A stretch of 64,000 nucleotides of DNA from Oxalobacteraceae bacterium AB_14 (GTDB lineage: Bacteria > Pseudomonadota > Gammaproteobacteria > Burkholderiales > Burkholderiaceae_D). The translations under genes and the position numbers were made by a program. The notes beneath the pieces were generated by a model. The model was not told the origin of the DNA, did no database searches, and saw nothing but the letters and a program-made list of their open reading frames with translations. How positions within the stretch are numbered: position 1 is the stretch's first letter; each line of letters starts with the position of its first letter. Of the stretch, positions 54,706 through 63,709 are shown piece by piece. Location: positions 1,150,350 through 1,214,349 of the forward strand of contig KB906724.1 of NCBI GenBank assembly GCA_000381565.1. Direction: 5' to 3'.

Positions 54706-55875
54706 TTAAGCGAGCGCGGCGCGGCCCAGTGCCGGATCGTCGGTGAAGAAGCCGTCCAGGCCGGTGGCGATGTAGCGTCTGATTTCGGCGATCGAGCCGG
54801 CTTCGTTGCGCGCTGCGTCGCCGGCGTTGTTGCGGAAGTCCGCCGCCAGGAAATGGTTTTCCGGACGGAAGGTCCACGGCTCCACCCGCAAGCCCGCCTT
54901 GTGCGCATCGTCCACCAGCGAGCTTGGCTGGTCCAGGCTGCCATCCTTCTTCAGCGGAATCAGCGAGCGCGTCGGCGGCGCCACCACGTCGGCGTACTGC
55001 GCGATGTCGCGCAGGCCGGCCGGCGTGCACATCTGCGCGAAGGTCAGCGTGCCGCCGGTCTTGGCCACGTCCATCGGCCGCACGTTCTCGCCGATCACCA
55101 GCTGCATCAGGCGCAGATTGGCGCGCTGGCCCAGCTTGCCGCGCATGTATTTCAGGTTGGCCACTTCGAACGATTGGATCTCGACCGGATTGCGGCGCGT
55201 GTAGTCGTGCGCGGCCAGGATGGACAGGAAGCGGTCCTCCAGCGGCAGGCCGATGCTGGCGAAGTAGGTCGAATGCTTCAGCTCGGGCACCAGGCCGATG
55301 ATGCGGCCGCGCGCCGCCGCTTCCGCCGCCGTGAAGTCGATGATCTCTTCAAACGTCAGCACCTGGAACATGCCGTTGTACTGCACGCTGCCGGGACGGA
55401 ACTGCGGCAGGCGCTCCACCGCGCGCAAGGTCTTCAGTTCGGCCAGCGTGAAGTCGTCGACGAACCAGCCTTCGTGGGTTTCGCCGTCGATGGTCTTGCG
55501 GGTCTTGCGGCTGGCAAATTCGGGGTGATTGGCGACGTCGGTGGTTTCGCTGAGGAAGGCTTCATGACGCGCGACCAGCACGCCGTCCTTGGTGCTGCAC
55601 AGGTCCGGCTCGATGTAGTCGGCGCCGTCGGCGATGGCCTTGGCATACGAGCCCAGCGTGTGCTCGGGACGCAGCGCGCTGGCGCCGCGATGGCCGAACA
55701 CCAGCGGGGTTTTCGGCCCGGTGCCGACCGGGCCGACGCCCGGCATGCCGGACAGGTCGGGCGTGGCCGCCGCCAGCACCGAGCCCGGCAGGATCAGCGT
55801 AGCGCCGGCGGTCAGCGCCGCCGCCTGGATGAAGCCGCGCCGCGACAGGCGCTTGGGCAAATAAAGATTGTTCAT
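54706..55875 (-). CDS. Glycerophosphodiester phosphodiesterase, Tat-exported (GlpQ-like)
   Basis: 389 residues. A twin-arginine signal (LSRRGFIQAAALTAGATLIL) is followed by the GDPD barrel: FGHRGASALRPEHTLGSY with His62, DGADYIEPDLCSTKDGVLVARHE, and late LDGFFTDDP. It releases glycerol-3-phosphate from phospholipid-derived diesters in the periplasm. Its ATG overlaps the stop of the upstream TonB receptor by one base (TGATG), so the two are translationally coupled. Confidence 0.93.
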   Translation of the reverse strand: MNNLYLPKRLSRRGFIQAAALTAGATLILPGSVLAAATPDLSGMPGVGPVGTGPKTPLVFGHRGASALRPEHTLGSYAKAIADGADYIEPDLCSTKDGVLVARHEAFLSETTDVANHPEFASRKTRKTIDGETHEGWFVDDFTLAELKTLRAVERLPQFRPGSVQYNGMFQVLTFEEIIDFTAAEAAARGRIIGLVPELKHSTYFASIGLPLEDRFLSILAAHDYTRRNPVEIQSFEVANLKYMRGKLGQRANLRLMQLVIGENVRPMDVAKTGGTLTFAQMCTPAGLRDIAQYADVVAPPTRSLIPLKKDGSLDQPSSLVDDAHKAGLRVEPWTFRPENHFLAADFRNNAGDAARNEAGSIAEIRRYIATGLDGFFTDDPALGRAALA

Positions 55876-58274
55876 CAGAAGTCAGCCATCAAAGTCAGGA
55901 AGCCCTGGCGTGGTGCGATCGGAAAAGTATTGTAAGTCCCGCTGGCCGCGCCGACCACCACGTTCAGATTGCCTACGCGATTGGCCAGGTTGCTGACGTT
56001 CAAACGATAGCGCGCATTCTTCACCCAGCTGTTGTTCAGGAAGGGCAGCTTGCCCGATACGCCCAGGCTCATCAGGAAGTAGCTCGGCACGTCCAGGTCG
56101 TTGGTGTAGGTGGCGTAGCGCTTGCCGACGTAGTCGCCGATCAGCTGGAACTCGGTGTCGGCCACGGTCGCGGTGGCGACGAATTTGTTCATCCACTCCG
56201 GGCTGCCCGGCACGGCCTTGCCGGCGGTCTGCACGATGTCCTTGCCGTTGCTGTAGTTGTCCGAGTAGGTCGAACGGTTGAACGACAGCGCATCGTAGAA
56301 CGAGAACATGCGGCCGAAATGCAGCGTGCCGGAAATGTCGATGCCGTCGGTCTTGACGCTGCCGACGTTGGCCAGCACCGGATTGCCGCCGATGATGGAA
56401 GTGATCACCGGCGTCGGGCTGATGGTCAGCAGGCGGTCCTTGAAGTCCACGTGGTACAGGTTGACCTGGCCGTCGATGGCCTTCAGCGGGCCCAGGTCCA
56501 GCTGGTGGCTGGTGCGCAAGCCCAGTTCGTAGGTGATCGAGGTCTCGGGCTTGGCGCTGCTCTTGAACAGGTCGAACGCGGCCTGGCTCGCCAGGCTCCA
56601 CGGCGAGGCACCGCCGCCGCCGTAGGTGACGAACTGGCGCATGTTCTTCTGCACGTTGACGAACATCTGGTCTTGCGGCGTGATGTCCCAGCGTGCGCCG
56701 ACCTGCGGCAGCAACCATTTCTTGGTGATGATCTCGCCCACCGGCAGGGCCAGCGAACCGTTGGCGATCGCGCCCTTGGCCGGCTGCACCGGGTACTGGC
56801 CGTCGGCGAATTGCAGGCTGGACTTGAAGCCCGCCTGCAGCGCCAGGTCGTTGCGCAAGTGCCATTCATCCTGCACGTGGAACTGCACGACCTTGTTGTC
56901 GATCTCGCTGCCGTACTGCGTGATCAGCGGATTGCCCGGGCGGTCGTAGGGCGAACTTGGATTGTTCACGTCCAGCGCGTACCAGCGGCGGTAGGCCGAC
57001 GAGCGGTTGTGCTCCAGCCACAGGCCGCCTTGCAGCTTGTGGTTGCCGAACTCGCTGGTCAAGGTCGACAGCCAGCCGTTGCGGTTGATCGCGTACTCGG
57101 TGGTGCGGGTGGCGTAGCCGGAGTTGCCGAACACCTGCTTCAGGTTCTGGCCGGGGAAGTAGACCGCGAACAGGCCAGGCAGGCCGGCCACGCCGATCGG
57201 GCCTGCTACCACGCCGACGCCGTCGTCGTTATGGTAGTAGACCTGGTTGGACCAGGTGGTCGATACGCCGATATTCATGTCGTACTTGGCGTAGGTCAGG
57301 TAGTCCTTGCGCTGGGCGTCGCTGTAGTAGTTGCGGTAGTTGTTGCCTTCCGCCGCAGGGGTGGCGCCGGTCGGCGACAGGTAGGCCAGCGCGCTCTGGA
57401 AGTTCGGGTAGATGAACGGACGGGTGTAGGGCTGGAACTTCTCGGCGGCCGAGCGCACGGTGGCGTCTTCGTTCGGCTCGATCTTGTCCGAATAGTTGAA
57501 GTACAGGGTCAGCTTGCCGGCGTTGCCCTGGTTGATGTACTTGGCGTTGACCTGGTCGCCGCCCTGGCGGCCGTTGAAGTCCCAGGCCTTCTGCTCGTGG
57601 TGGACGGCCGAGATGTAGGCGCTGTTGCCGTTGCCGAAGTCGCCGGTGTCGTAGCGCAGCAAGGTGCGCGAGGTGCTGTGGCTGCCGACGGTCTGCTGCG
57701 CGGCCAGGTTGCGGCTGCGCTGCGGATCGCTGGAGTAGGTCTCGATGGTGCCGCCCAGGTTGCTGGTCGAGGCGGTCGACAGGTCGCCGGCGCCGGACGA
57801 CAGGATCGCGCTGCCGACGTTCTCGCTGATGACGGCGCGCTGCGGCGACAGGCCGTTGTAGTTGCCGTACTGCTGGTCGCCCAGCGGCACGCCGTCCATG
57901 GTGTAGCCCAGCTGCTGGCCGCTGAAGCCGTGCACGAACAGCGACAGGTTCTGCTCGTTGTTGCCCCAAGGGTCGGCGGTCTGGAAGCTCACGCCAGGCA
58001 GGGTTTGCAGCGCTTTCAGAGGACTAATGCCTGGCAGGATTTTCTGCATATCGCCCTTGGTCAGCGCGACCGAGGAGCGGGTTTTGCGGGTGGCGATTTC
58101 AATCGTGGCGACCGGTGCGGCGGCTGCCGCTTCGGCTTCCGTAGCGTGGCCTTGCGCGGCGGCTGCGGGCGCGTCGGCGGCCATGTCGGCCACGGCGGCG
58201 GCGACGTTGGCGGCCATCGCCAGCATGGGGACGCTCAGCGCGGCGAAGCACACTGCGGATAATCTCTTGTTCAT
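55875..58274 (-). CDS. TonB-dependent outer-membrane receptor
   Basis: 799 residues. A signal peptide is followed by an Ala-rich stretch, then a TonB-box/plug start (ATIEIATRKTRSSVAL, KALQTLPGVSFQTADPWGNN, LSLFVHGFSGQQLGYTMDGV) and a barrel ending in LTLMADF. It is coupled to a glycerophosphodiesterase, which suggests uptake of a phosphodiester or other phosphorylated compound. No PHO box was found upstream. Confidence 0.9.
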   Translation of the reverse strand: MNKRLSAVCFAALSVPMLAMAANVAAAVADMAADAPAAAAQGHATEAEAAAAAPVATIEIATRKTRSSVALTKGDMQKILPGISPLKALQTLPGVSFQTADPWGNNEQNLSLFVHGFSGQQLGYTMDGVPLGDQQYGNYNGLSPQRAVISENVGSAILSSGAGDLSTASTSNLGGTIETYSSDPQRSRNLAAQQTVGSHSTSRTLLRYDTGDFGNGNSAYISAVHHEQKAWDFNGRQGGDQVNAKYINQGNAGKLTLYFNYSDKIEPNEDATVRSAAEKFQPYTRPFIYPNFQSALAYLSPTGATPAAEGNNYRNYYSDAQRKDYLTYAKYDMNIGVSTTWSNQVYYHNDDGVGVVAGPIGVAGLPGLFAVYFPGQNLKQVFGNSGYATRTTEYAINRNGWLSTLTSEFGNHKLQGGLWLEHNRSSAYRRWYALDVNNPSSPYDRPGNPLITQYGSEIDNKVVQFHVQDEWHLRNDLALQAGFKSSLQFADGQYPVQPAKGAIANGSLALPVGEIITKKWLLPQVGARWDITPQDQMFVNVQKNMRQFVTYGGGGASPWSLASQAAFDLFKSSAKPETSITYELGLRTSHQLDLGPLKAIDGQVNLYHVDFKDRLLTISPTPVITSIIGGNPVLANVGSVKTDGIDISGTLHFGRMFSFYDALSFNRSTYSDNYSNGKDIVQTAGKAVPGSPEWMNKFVATATVADTEFQLIGDYVGKRYATYTNDLDVPSYFLMSLGVSGKLPFLNNSWVKNARYRLNVSNLANRVGNLNVVVGAASGTYNTFPIAPRQGFLTLMADF

Positions 58275-58393
58275 GAATTGCCTTTTGTGCCAGTTTTAGG
58301 AATTGGAAACTTTGCGCATGATAGGTAGCGAGTGTTACCGGGTGATGACGCCGGTGGGATACACTGCTGGCTGGAAATAATGAGAGGATCGCG

Positions 58394-58708
58394 ATGCGCA
58401 AACTTTTGATGCTGGCGTTGCTGGTGCAGCTTGGCGGCTGCTACACGGTGAACCAGGCGGGGCTGGGCAACTTCGTCACGCAGACGGTACAGCCGGGCAT
58501 GCCGCTGGAGCAGGCGCTGGTGCGCATGCGCGCCGAAGATTTTTACTGCAGTACCAGTACCGCCGGCTCGGTGACGATCTGCACCCGCAACCACGAGCGC
58601 TTGCTGCGCGGTTCCTGCGTCGAGCGGGTCGACCTGATGCGCAGTGCCACCTCCGCGCAGACGCTGGGCGCGGTCGAAGTGATGGAAACCCGTTGCACCA
58701 AGAGTTGA
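58394..58708 (+). CDS. Small lipoprotein of unknown function
   Basis: 104 residues. The signal ends in a lipobox QLGGC (Cys~16). The mature part has four more cysteines (DFYCSTST, VTICTRN, GSCVERV, ETRCTKS), likely two disulfides. AGAGGATCGCG precedes the ATG. I do not recognise the family. A bidirectional terminator follows. Confidence 0.72.
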   Translation: MRKLLMLALLVQLGGCYTVNQAGLGNFVTQTVQPGMPLEQALVRMRAEDFYCSTSTAGSVTICTRNHERLLRGSCVERVDLMRSATSAQTLGAVEVMETRCTKS

Positions 58709-58720
58709 CTCCGCTGTAAA

Positions 58721-58761
58721 AAAGAAACGCGCCGGACGGGATCGTCGGGCGCGTTTTCTTT
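58721..58761. terminator. Bidirectional intrinsic terminator
   Basis: AAAGAAACGCGCC pairs with GGCGCGTTTTCTTT (one bulge) around a 14-nt loop, giving T-rich ends on both strands. It sits between the convergent lipoprotein gene and hslO. Confidence 0.88.
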
Positions 58762-58778
58762 GATGCGTGGTGGACGGC

Positions 58779-59744
58779 TTAGTGCTTCACTTCGCCCGCT
58801 GGGATCAGCGCTTCGACCGGCGCGTCGGTGGCGAACAGCTGGGCGCAATCGACCTTGTCGTAGTCGTAGTGCTGGCCGCAGAAATCGCAGTTGACGCCGA
58901 CCTGGCCCAGCTCTTCCAGCACGCTGTTGACTTCGGGGCGGCCCAGCATCTTCAGCATGTTGCCGACCTTCTCGCGGGTGCAGGTGCAGTGGAAGGACGG
59001 ATGCAGCGGCTCGAACACGCGTATCGTCTCTTCCCAGAACAGGCGCTCCATCAGCACCTCGATGGTGGTCGACAGGATCTCTTCCTGCTTCAGGGTCGAG
59101 CCCAGGATCACGGCGCGGTTCCAGGTTTCCAGCGCTTCGTCTTCGGTCAGCGGCGCCGTCTCGACGGCGGTCGTGCCGCCGTGGTAAGGCAGCTTTTGCA
59201 GCAGCAGGCCGCGCGAGACGTTGTCGTCGGCCGCCAGCCACAGCTTGGTGTCCAGCTGTTCCGAACGCAGCATGTAGTTTTCAATGACGGTGCTGACATC
59301 GTCGCCGTCCAGCGGCACGATGCCCTGGTATGGCTGCTGGCCCGGCATCTTGTCGGCCGGGTCGAGCGTGATGACGAAGCGGCCCTTGCCGCTCGCGTTC
59401 AGCAGCGACGGCAGGGTGGCATCATCGGCGATCACCGCGTCGGAAGCGAGCTTGGCGGTGGCGCGCAGATGCAGCTCGGCGTCGCACTCGACCACCAGCA
59501 GGTTCACCGGACCGTCGCCGTGGATCTGCATGATGATGGTGCCGTTGAACTTCAGGTTGGCCGACAACAGCGCGGCGGCGGCCACCATCTCGCCCAGCAG
59601 TTTCTTGACCGGGGCAGGGTAGGCGTGGCGCGACAGCACCTCGCGCCAGGTGGCGGAAATGTCGATGAACTCGCCGCGCACGGAGGCGTTGTCGAAGATG
59701 AATTTTTGCAGGGTGTCCTGGCCGATGATGGGGGTGATGCTCAT
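58779..59744 (-). CDS. hslO: Redox-regulated chaperone Hsp33
   Basis: 321 residues. The C-terminal zinc site has both cysteine pairs: CTC in HPSFHCTCTREKVGNML and CDFC in VNCDFCGQHYDYD. The N-terminal half carries IIMQIHGDGPVNLLVVE. Oxidation releases zinc and activates holdase function in the cytoplasm. It starts 3 bp after the gamma carbonic anhydrase stop, in one operon. Confidence 0.95.
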   Translation of the reverse strand: MSITPIIGQDTLQKFIFDNASVRGEFIDISATWREVLSRHAYPAPVKKLLGEMVAAAALLSANLKFNGTIIMQIHGDGPVNLLVVECDAELHLRATAKLASDAVIADDATLPSLLNASGKGRFVITLDPADKMPGQQPYQGIVPLDGDDVSTVIENYMLRSEQLDTKLWLAADDNVSRGLLLQKLPYHGGTTAVETAPLTEDEALETWNRAVILGSTLKQEEILSTTIEVLMERLFWEETIRVFEPLHPSFHCTCTREKVGNMLKMLGRPEVNSVLEELGQVGVNCDFCGQHYDYDKVDCAQLFATDAPVEALIPAGEVKH

Positions 59745-59747
59745 GTT

Positions 59748-60272
59748 TTATCCAATCTTTTTGAGTTGCGTCTTGAACAGTTGGCCGCGTTTGACGTAGC
59801 TGTCGGCGCTGGCGAGCAGGCGCGCTGTGTCTTCGTCGGTCAGCGTGCGCACGGCCTTGGCCGGCGAGCCGATGATCAGCGAGTTGTCCGGGAATTGCTT
59901 GCCTTCGGTGACCAGCGCGCCGGCCCCGACCAGGCAGCCCTTGCCGATCCTGGCGCCGTTCAGGATCACGGCCTGGATGCCGATCAGGGCGCCGTCGCCG
60001 ATGGTGCAGCCGTGCAGCATGGCCTGGTGGCCGATGGTGACGTTCTTGCCCACCGTGAGCGGGTAGCCCATGTCGGTGTGCATGACCGTGCCTTCCTGTA
60101 CATTGCTGTTTTCGCCGATGGTGATGCGTTCGTTATCGCCGCGCAGCGTCGCACCGAACCACACCGACGTGTTGGCGTGCAGGCTGACCTTGCCGATCAC
60201 TGTGGCAGTGTCGGCAACAAATGACGATGCATCGATCTCGGGCGCATGTTCGCCCAGTTGATATATAGACAT
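59748..60272 (-). CDS. Gamma carbonic anhydrase family protein
   Basis: 174 residues of left-handed beta-helix: [20 protein letters not shown], then [20 protein letters not shown] with one ligand His and [10 protein letters not shown] with two. This is the common YrdA-type housekeeping member. It is upstream of hslO by 3 bp. The paralogue at 47739 shares the same ligand layout. Confidence 0.92.
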   Translation of the reverse strand: MSIYQLGEHAPEIDASSFVADTATVIGKVSLHANTSVWFGATLRGDNERITIGENSNVQEGTVMHTDMGYPLTVGKNVTIGHQAMLHGCTIGDGALIGIQAVILNGARIGKGCLVGAGALVTEGKQFPDNSLIIGSPAKAVRTLTDEDTARLLASADSYVKRGQLFKTQLKKIG

Positions 60273-60438
60273 TGGAAACCTTAGTTAGTTGAGCTGAAAG
60301 TGCTGAATTCAGCGCTGATGAGCGGTGGGATGGTGCTATTTTACGCTTGAGCGGCTATCGAACGGTCGTGCTATTATTTTACTTCATCGCCAGCAAGCAA
60401 CTGATATTGCGCCGGCTTACGCATTTTCAAGGACCATC

Positions 60439-61323
60439 ATGACCTTCACTTCGTCCCGTTCCGAATTCCTGACCATCCGCGGCCTGCGCTGCCACCTGCG
60501 CCACTGGGGCCGGGAGGGCGCGCCCAAGATCTTCATGCTGCACGGCTGGATGGACGTGGGCGCCTCGTTCCAGTTCGTGGTCGACGCCCTGCAGGGCGAC
60601 TGGCATGTGATCGCGCCGGACTGGCGCGGCTTCGGCCTGTCGCAGCGCTGCGGCACCGATACCTACTGGTTCCCGGACTACCTGGCCGACCTCGACGCCA
60701 TCCTGCGCCATTACTCGCCGGATCAGGCGGTCAACCTGCTGGGCCACAGCATGGGCGGCAACGTGGTCGGCATCTACGCCGGCGCGCGGCCGGAGCGCAT
60801 CCGCAGGCTGATCAACCTGGAAGGCGGCGGCCTGCGCTCCAGCAAGCCGGAACAGGCGCCGGGCCGCTACGCCAAGTGGATGGACGCGCTGCTGGAGCAG
60901 CCGGAACTGCGCAACTATCCGTCGCAGGCCGCCGTCGCCGCGCGCCTGCAAAAGACCAATCCGCGCTTGAGCGACGAGCGCGCCGCCTTCCTGGCGCAGC
61001 ACTGGTCGGCGCAGAACGATGCGGGCGAATGGGAAATCCTCGGCGATCCGGCCCACAAGCAGCCGGGCCCGCTGCCCTACCACGTCGAGGACATCATGGC
61101 TTGCTGGAGCGCCATCACGGCGCCGACGCTGTGGGTGGAAGCCGAGCAGACCAATATGTGGACCTGGATGGGCGGGGAGCAGGAAGGGCGTGCCGAGCTG
61201 GAGCGCCGTCTCGGCCATTTGCGCGACGTTGAGTGCAAAGTGCTGGCCGATGCCGGTCATATGCTGCACCACGACCAGCCGGAGGAGCTGGCGCACCTGA
61301 TCGAAGCCTTCCTGGCGCGCTGA
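60439..61323 (+). CDS. Alpha/beta hydrolase
   Basis: 294 residues from the ATG at 60439, with AAGGACC upstream. The fold shows MLHGWMDVGASFQFV, DWRGFGLS, the nucleophile elbow GHSMGGN and a late His in DAGHMLHHDQPEEL. Cytoplasmic; substrate unknown. The frame is open from 60325 but that part lacks similarity. Confidence 0.9.
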   Translation: MTFTSSRSEFLTIRGLRCHLRHWGREGAPKIFMLHGWMDVGASFQFVVDALQGDWHVIAPDWRGFGLSQRCGTDTYWFPDYLADLDAILRHYSPDQAVNLLGHSMGGNVVGIYAGARPERIRRLINLEGGGLRSSKPEQAPGRYAKWMDALLEQPELRNYPSQAAVAARLQKTNPRLSDERAAFLAQHWSAQNDAGEWEILGDPAHKQPGPLPYHVEDIMACWSAITAPTLWVEAEQTNMWTWMGGEQEGRAELERRLGHLRDVECKVLADAGHMLHHDQPEELAHLIEAFLAR

Positions 61324-61381
61324 CAGAGGGGGCGGCAGGAAACGCTTGCCAAGGCTTTGCGTATTTGGCATGATTAAACAC

Positions 61382-61504
61382 ATGAGCTCTTATCCGATCA
61401 TCTTGCCAACCCGCCGCCACGTCGCTACCGACGCTGGCGCTGCCGCGTTTGCCGGTCGGAGCCTGTCCGCCACCTCCATTATTCGAATTATTCAGGGTCG
61501 CTGA
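61382..61504 (+). CDS. Candidate 40-codon leader ORF before the PLP dehydratase
   Basis: ATG to TGA, 40 codons (MSSYPIILPTRRHVATDAG...SIIRIIQGR). It contains six Ile codons, four of them in the cluster ATT ATT CGA ATT ATT near the end, unusual in this GC-rich genome. It ends 92 bp before the dehydratase. No Shine-Dalgarno is visible, so translation is doubtful. Confidence 0.25.
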   Translation: MSSYPIILPTRRHVATDAGAAAFAGRSLSATSIIRIIQGR

Positions 61505-61596
61505 GCTGCGGCTGCGCCGGTGCTCGGCGCCCCCAGCACCACCAGCCCCTTACGCGGCTGAGCCGCCTTCCCTCGAATATTCTATGGAGCAGCACC

Positions 61597-62637
61597 ATGA
61601 CCCCACTCTATCCCTCGCTGGCCGAGATCCGCGCCACCGCCCGTCGTCTGGACGGCAAAACCCTTGAAACGCCGGTGTGGCGCTGGCAGACCGGCGTCGT
61701 CGAGCAGCAGTTTGCCGGCGGCGAAGTCTGGCTCAAGCTGGAACTGTTTCAAAAGACCGGCACTTTCAAGCTGCGCGGCGCCATCAACTGCATCGAAGCA
61801 TTGGATGAGCCGGCGCGGCGGCGCGGCATCGTCGCCGTCAGCGCCGGCAACCACGCGATCGCCGCCGCCTACGCCGCCAAGCTGGCCGGGTGCAGCGCCA
61901 AGGTGGTGATGCCGCGGCACGCGAGTCCGGCCCGCATCGCGGCGTGCCGCGACTTGGGGGCCGAAGTGCTGCTGATGCCCGACGTACACCAGGCGTTCGC
62001 GCACGGGCGCGAGATCGAACGCGACGCGGCGCGCACCATGCTGCATCCCTACGAGGGACCGCTGACGGCGCAAGGCACGGCGACGGTCGGGCTGGAGCTG
62101 ATGGCGCAGGTGCCGCACCTCGACGCGGTGGTGGTGCCGGTGGGCGGCGGCGGCCTGTGCGCCGGCATCGCCGCCGCCGTCAAGCAGATCAATCCGGCCT
62201 GCGCGGTGTACGGCGTGGAGCCGTTCGGCGCCGACGCGCTGTACCGCAGCTTCGCCTCCGGCCAGCCGGAAGCGCTGGAGCGGGTCGACACCGTCGCCGA
62301 CAGCCTGGGCGCGCCGTATGCGATGGCCTACAGCTTTGGCGTGTGCCGGCGTTTCGTCAACGAGGTGGTGCGGGTGAGCGACGACGAGATCTGCCTGGCC
62401 ATGCTGCATCTGTTCCGTGATGCCAAGCTGGTGGCGGAACCGGCCGCCGCGGTGGCGACCGCCGCGCTGTTCGGGCCGCTGCGCGAGCGGTTGGCGGGCA
62501 AGCGCGTGGCGCTGCTGGTGTGCGGCTCCAACATCGATCCGGTGCGCTTCGCCGAGTTGCTGGCGCGCGGCGCGCGGGTCCGCAGCACCGGCCTTGATGT
62601 GGCGATGGATGGCTTTTGCGCAGGCAGCGTACAATGA
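61597..62637 (+). CDS. Threonine/serine dehydratase-like PLP enzyme
   Basis: 346 residues, fold type II. The PLP lysine is in KLELFQKTGTFKLRGA, with SAGNHA and the phosphate loop PVGGGGLCAG. It should deaminate threonine or serine to 2-oxobutyrate or pyruvate. It lacks the ACT regulatory domain of biosynthetic IlvA (~500 residues), so it is more like the catabolic or racemase-type enzymes. The PHP gene follows 29 bp later. Confidence 0.9.
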   Translation: MTPLYPSLAEIRATARRLDGKTLETPVWRWQTGVVEQQFAGGEVWLKLELFQKTGTFKLRGAINCIEALDEPARRRGIVAVSAGNHAIAAAYAAKLAGCSAKVVMPRHASPARIAACRDLGAEVLLMPDVHQAFAHGREIERDAARTMLHPYEGPLTAQGTATVGLELMAQVPHLDAVVVPVGGGGLCAGIAAAVKQINPACAVYGVEPFGADALYRSFASGQPEALERVDTVADSLGAPYAMAYSFGVCRRFVNEVVRVSDDEICLAMLHLFRDAKLVAEPAAAVATAALFGPLRERLAGKRVALLVCGSNIDPVRFAELLARGARVRSTGLDVAMDGFCAGSVQ

Positions 62638-62666
62638 TCACTTCATTGCCGTAACCATAGAGCCAT

Positions 62667-63500
62667 ATGTTGAAAGTCGATCTGCACTGCCATTCCAACG
62701 TTTCCGACGGCGTCCTCGCGCCGGCCGCCGTGGCGCAACACGCGCGCAAGGCCGGGGTGGACGTGTGGGCGCTGACCGACCATGACGAGGTGGACGGCAT
62801 TCCGGGCGCGCGCCTCGCCGCCCAGGAGCAGGGCATGCGTTTCGTGACCGGGGTCGAGATCTCGATCACCTGGGCCAACGAAACCGTGCACATCGTCGGC
62901 TTGCAGATCGATGAAAACAATGCCGGGCTGGTCGACGGCCTGGCCCGCACCCGCTCCGGCCGCGACAAGCGCGGCCGCGAGATCGCCAACCAGCTGGCCA
63001 AGGTCGGCATCGTCGGCGCCTACGAGGGCGCGCTCAAATATGTCGGCAATCCCGACCTGATGTCGCGCACGCACTTTGCCCGTTATCTGGTGGAAATCGG
63101 CGCCTGCGCCAATATTCCCGACGTGTTCAAGAAATACCTGTCCGAAGGCAAGCCGGGCTACGTCCCGCATTGCTGGGCCAGCCTGGCCGATTCGGTCAAC
63201 TGGATACGCGGCGCCGGCGGCGTGGCCGTGATCGCCCATCCGGGCCGCTACAAGTTCAGCCAGCTGGCCCAGGGACAGCTGTTCGACGAGTTCAAGCAGC
63301 TGGGCGGCACGGCGATCGAGGTGGTCACCGGCAGCCACACGCCGGAGCAGTATGCGGTGTACGCGCAACTGGCCAACAGCTATGGCTTCCTGGCGTCGCG
63401 CGGCACCGATTTCCATGCGCCGGGCGAGTCCCGCGTCGATTTCGCGCTGCTGCCGCCGCTGCCGGCGAACGTCACGCCAGTCTGGCACGACTGGTTCTAA
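62667..63500 (+). CDS. PHP-domain phosphoesterase (RNase AM/YciV-like)
   Basis: 277 residues. PHP metal-site motifs are KVDLHCHSNVSDG, WALTDHDEVDG, GVEISITW, GVAVIAHPGRY and GTDFHAPGE. Members hydrolyse 3',5'-nucleoside bisphosphates and trim RNA 5' ends. It is cytoplasmic and probably cotranscribed with the dehydratase. Confidence 0.93.
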   Translation: MLKVDLHCHSNVSDGVLAPAAVAQHARKAGVDVWALTDHDEVDGIPGARLAAQEQGMRFVTGVEISITWANETVHIVGLQIDENNAGLVDGLARTRSGRDKRGREIANQLAKVGIVGAYEGALKYVGNPDLMSRTHFARYLVEIGACANIPDVFKKYLSEGKPGYVPHCWASLADSVNWIRGAGGVAVIAHPGRYKFSQLAQGQLFDEFKQLGGTAIEVVTGSHTPEQYAVYAQLANSYGFLASRGTDFHAPGESRVDFALLPPLPANVTPVWHDWF

Positions 63501-63709
63501 GCCAGGTCGGTCTCGGCAAGGCCGAGTCGTCGAGCGCTGAACGCCGAAGCCGGCAGTGAAAATCATTGGAAAGTTTAATTAAAGTTAGGTAGACTATTTC
63601 AAAAAAGTTATGATGAACTCCAGCGTGCTTGAACTGGTTTCGATTACGAAGTTCCTTGCCCCAGCTGCGGCTTAACACGGCAATCCCCATCGCGTCCCAT
63701 CGCCCATCC

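Noticed and set aside
60302..60313. 12-bp palindrome GCTGAATTCAGC between the gamma carbonic anhydrase and hydrolase genes.
   Set aside because: Short and without a matching second site; it could occur by chance.
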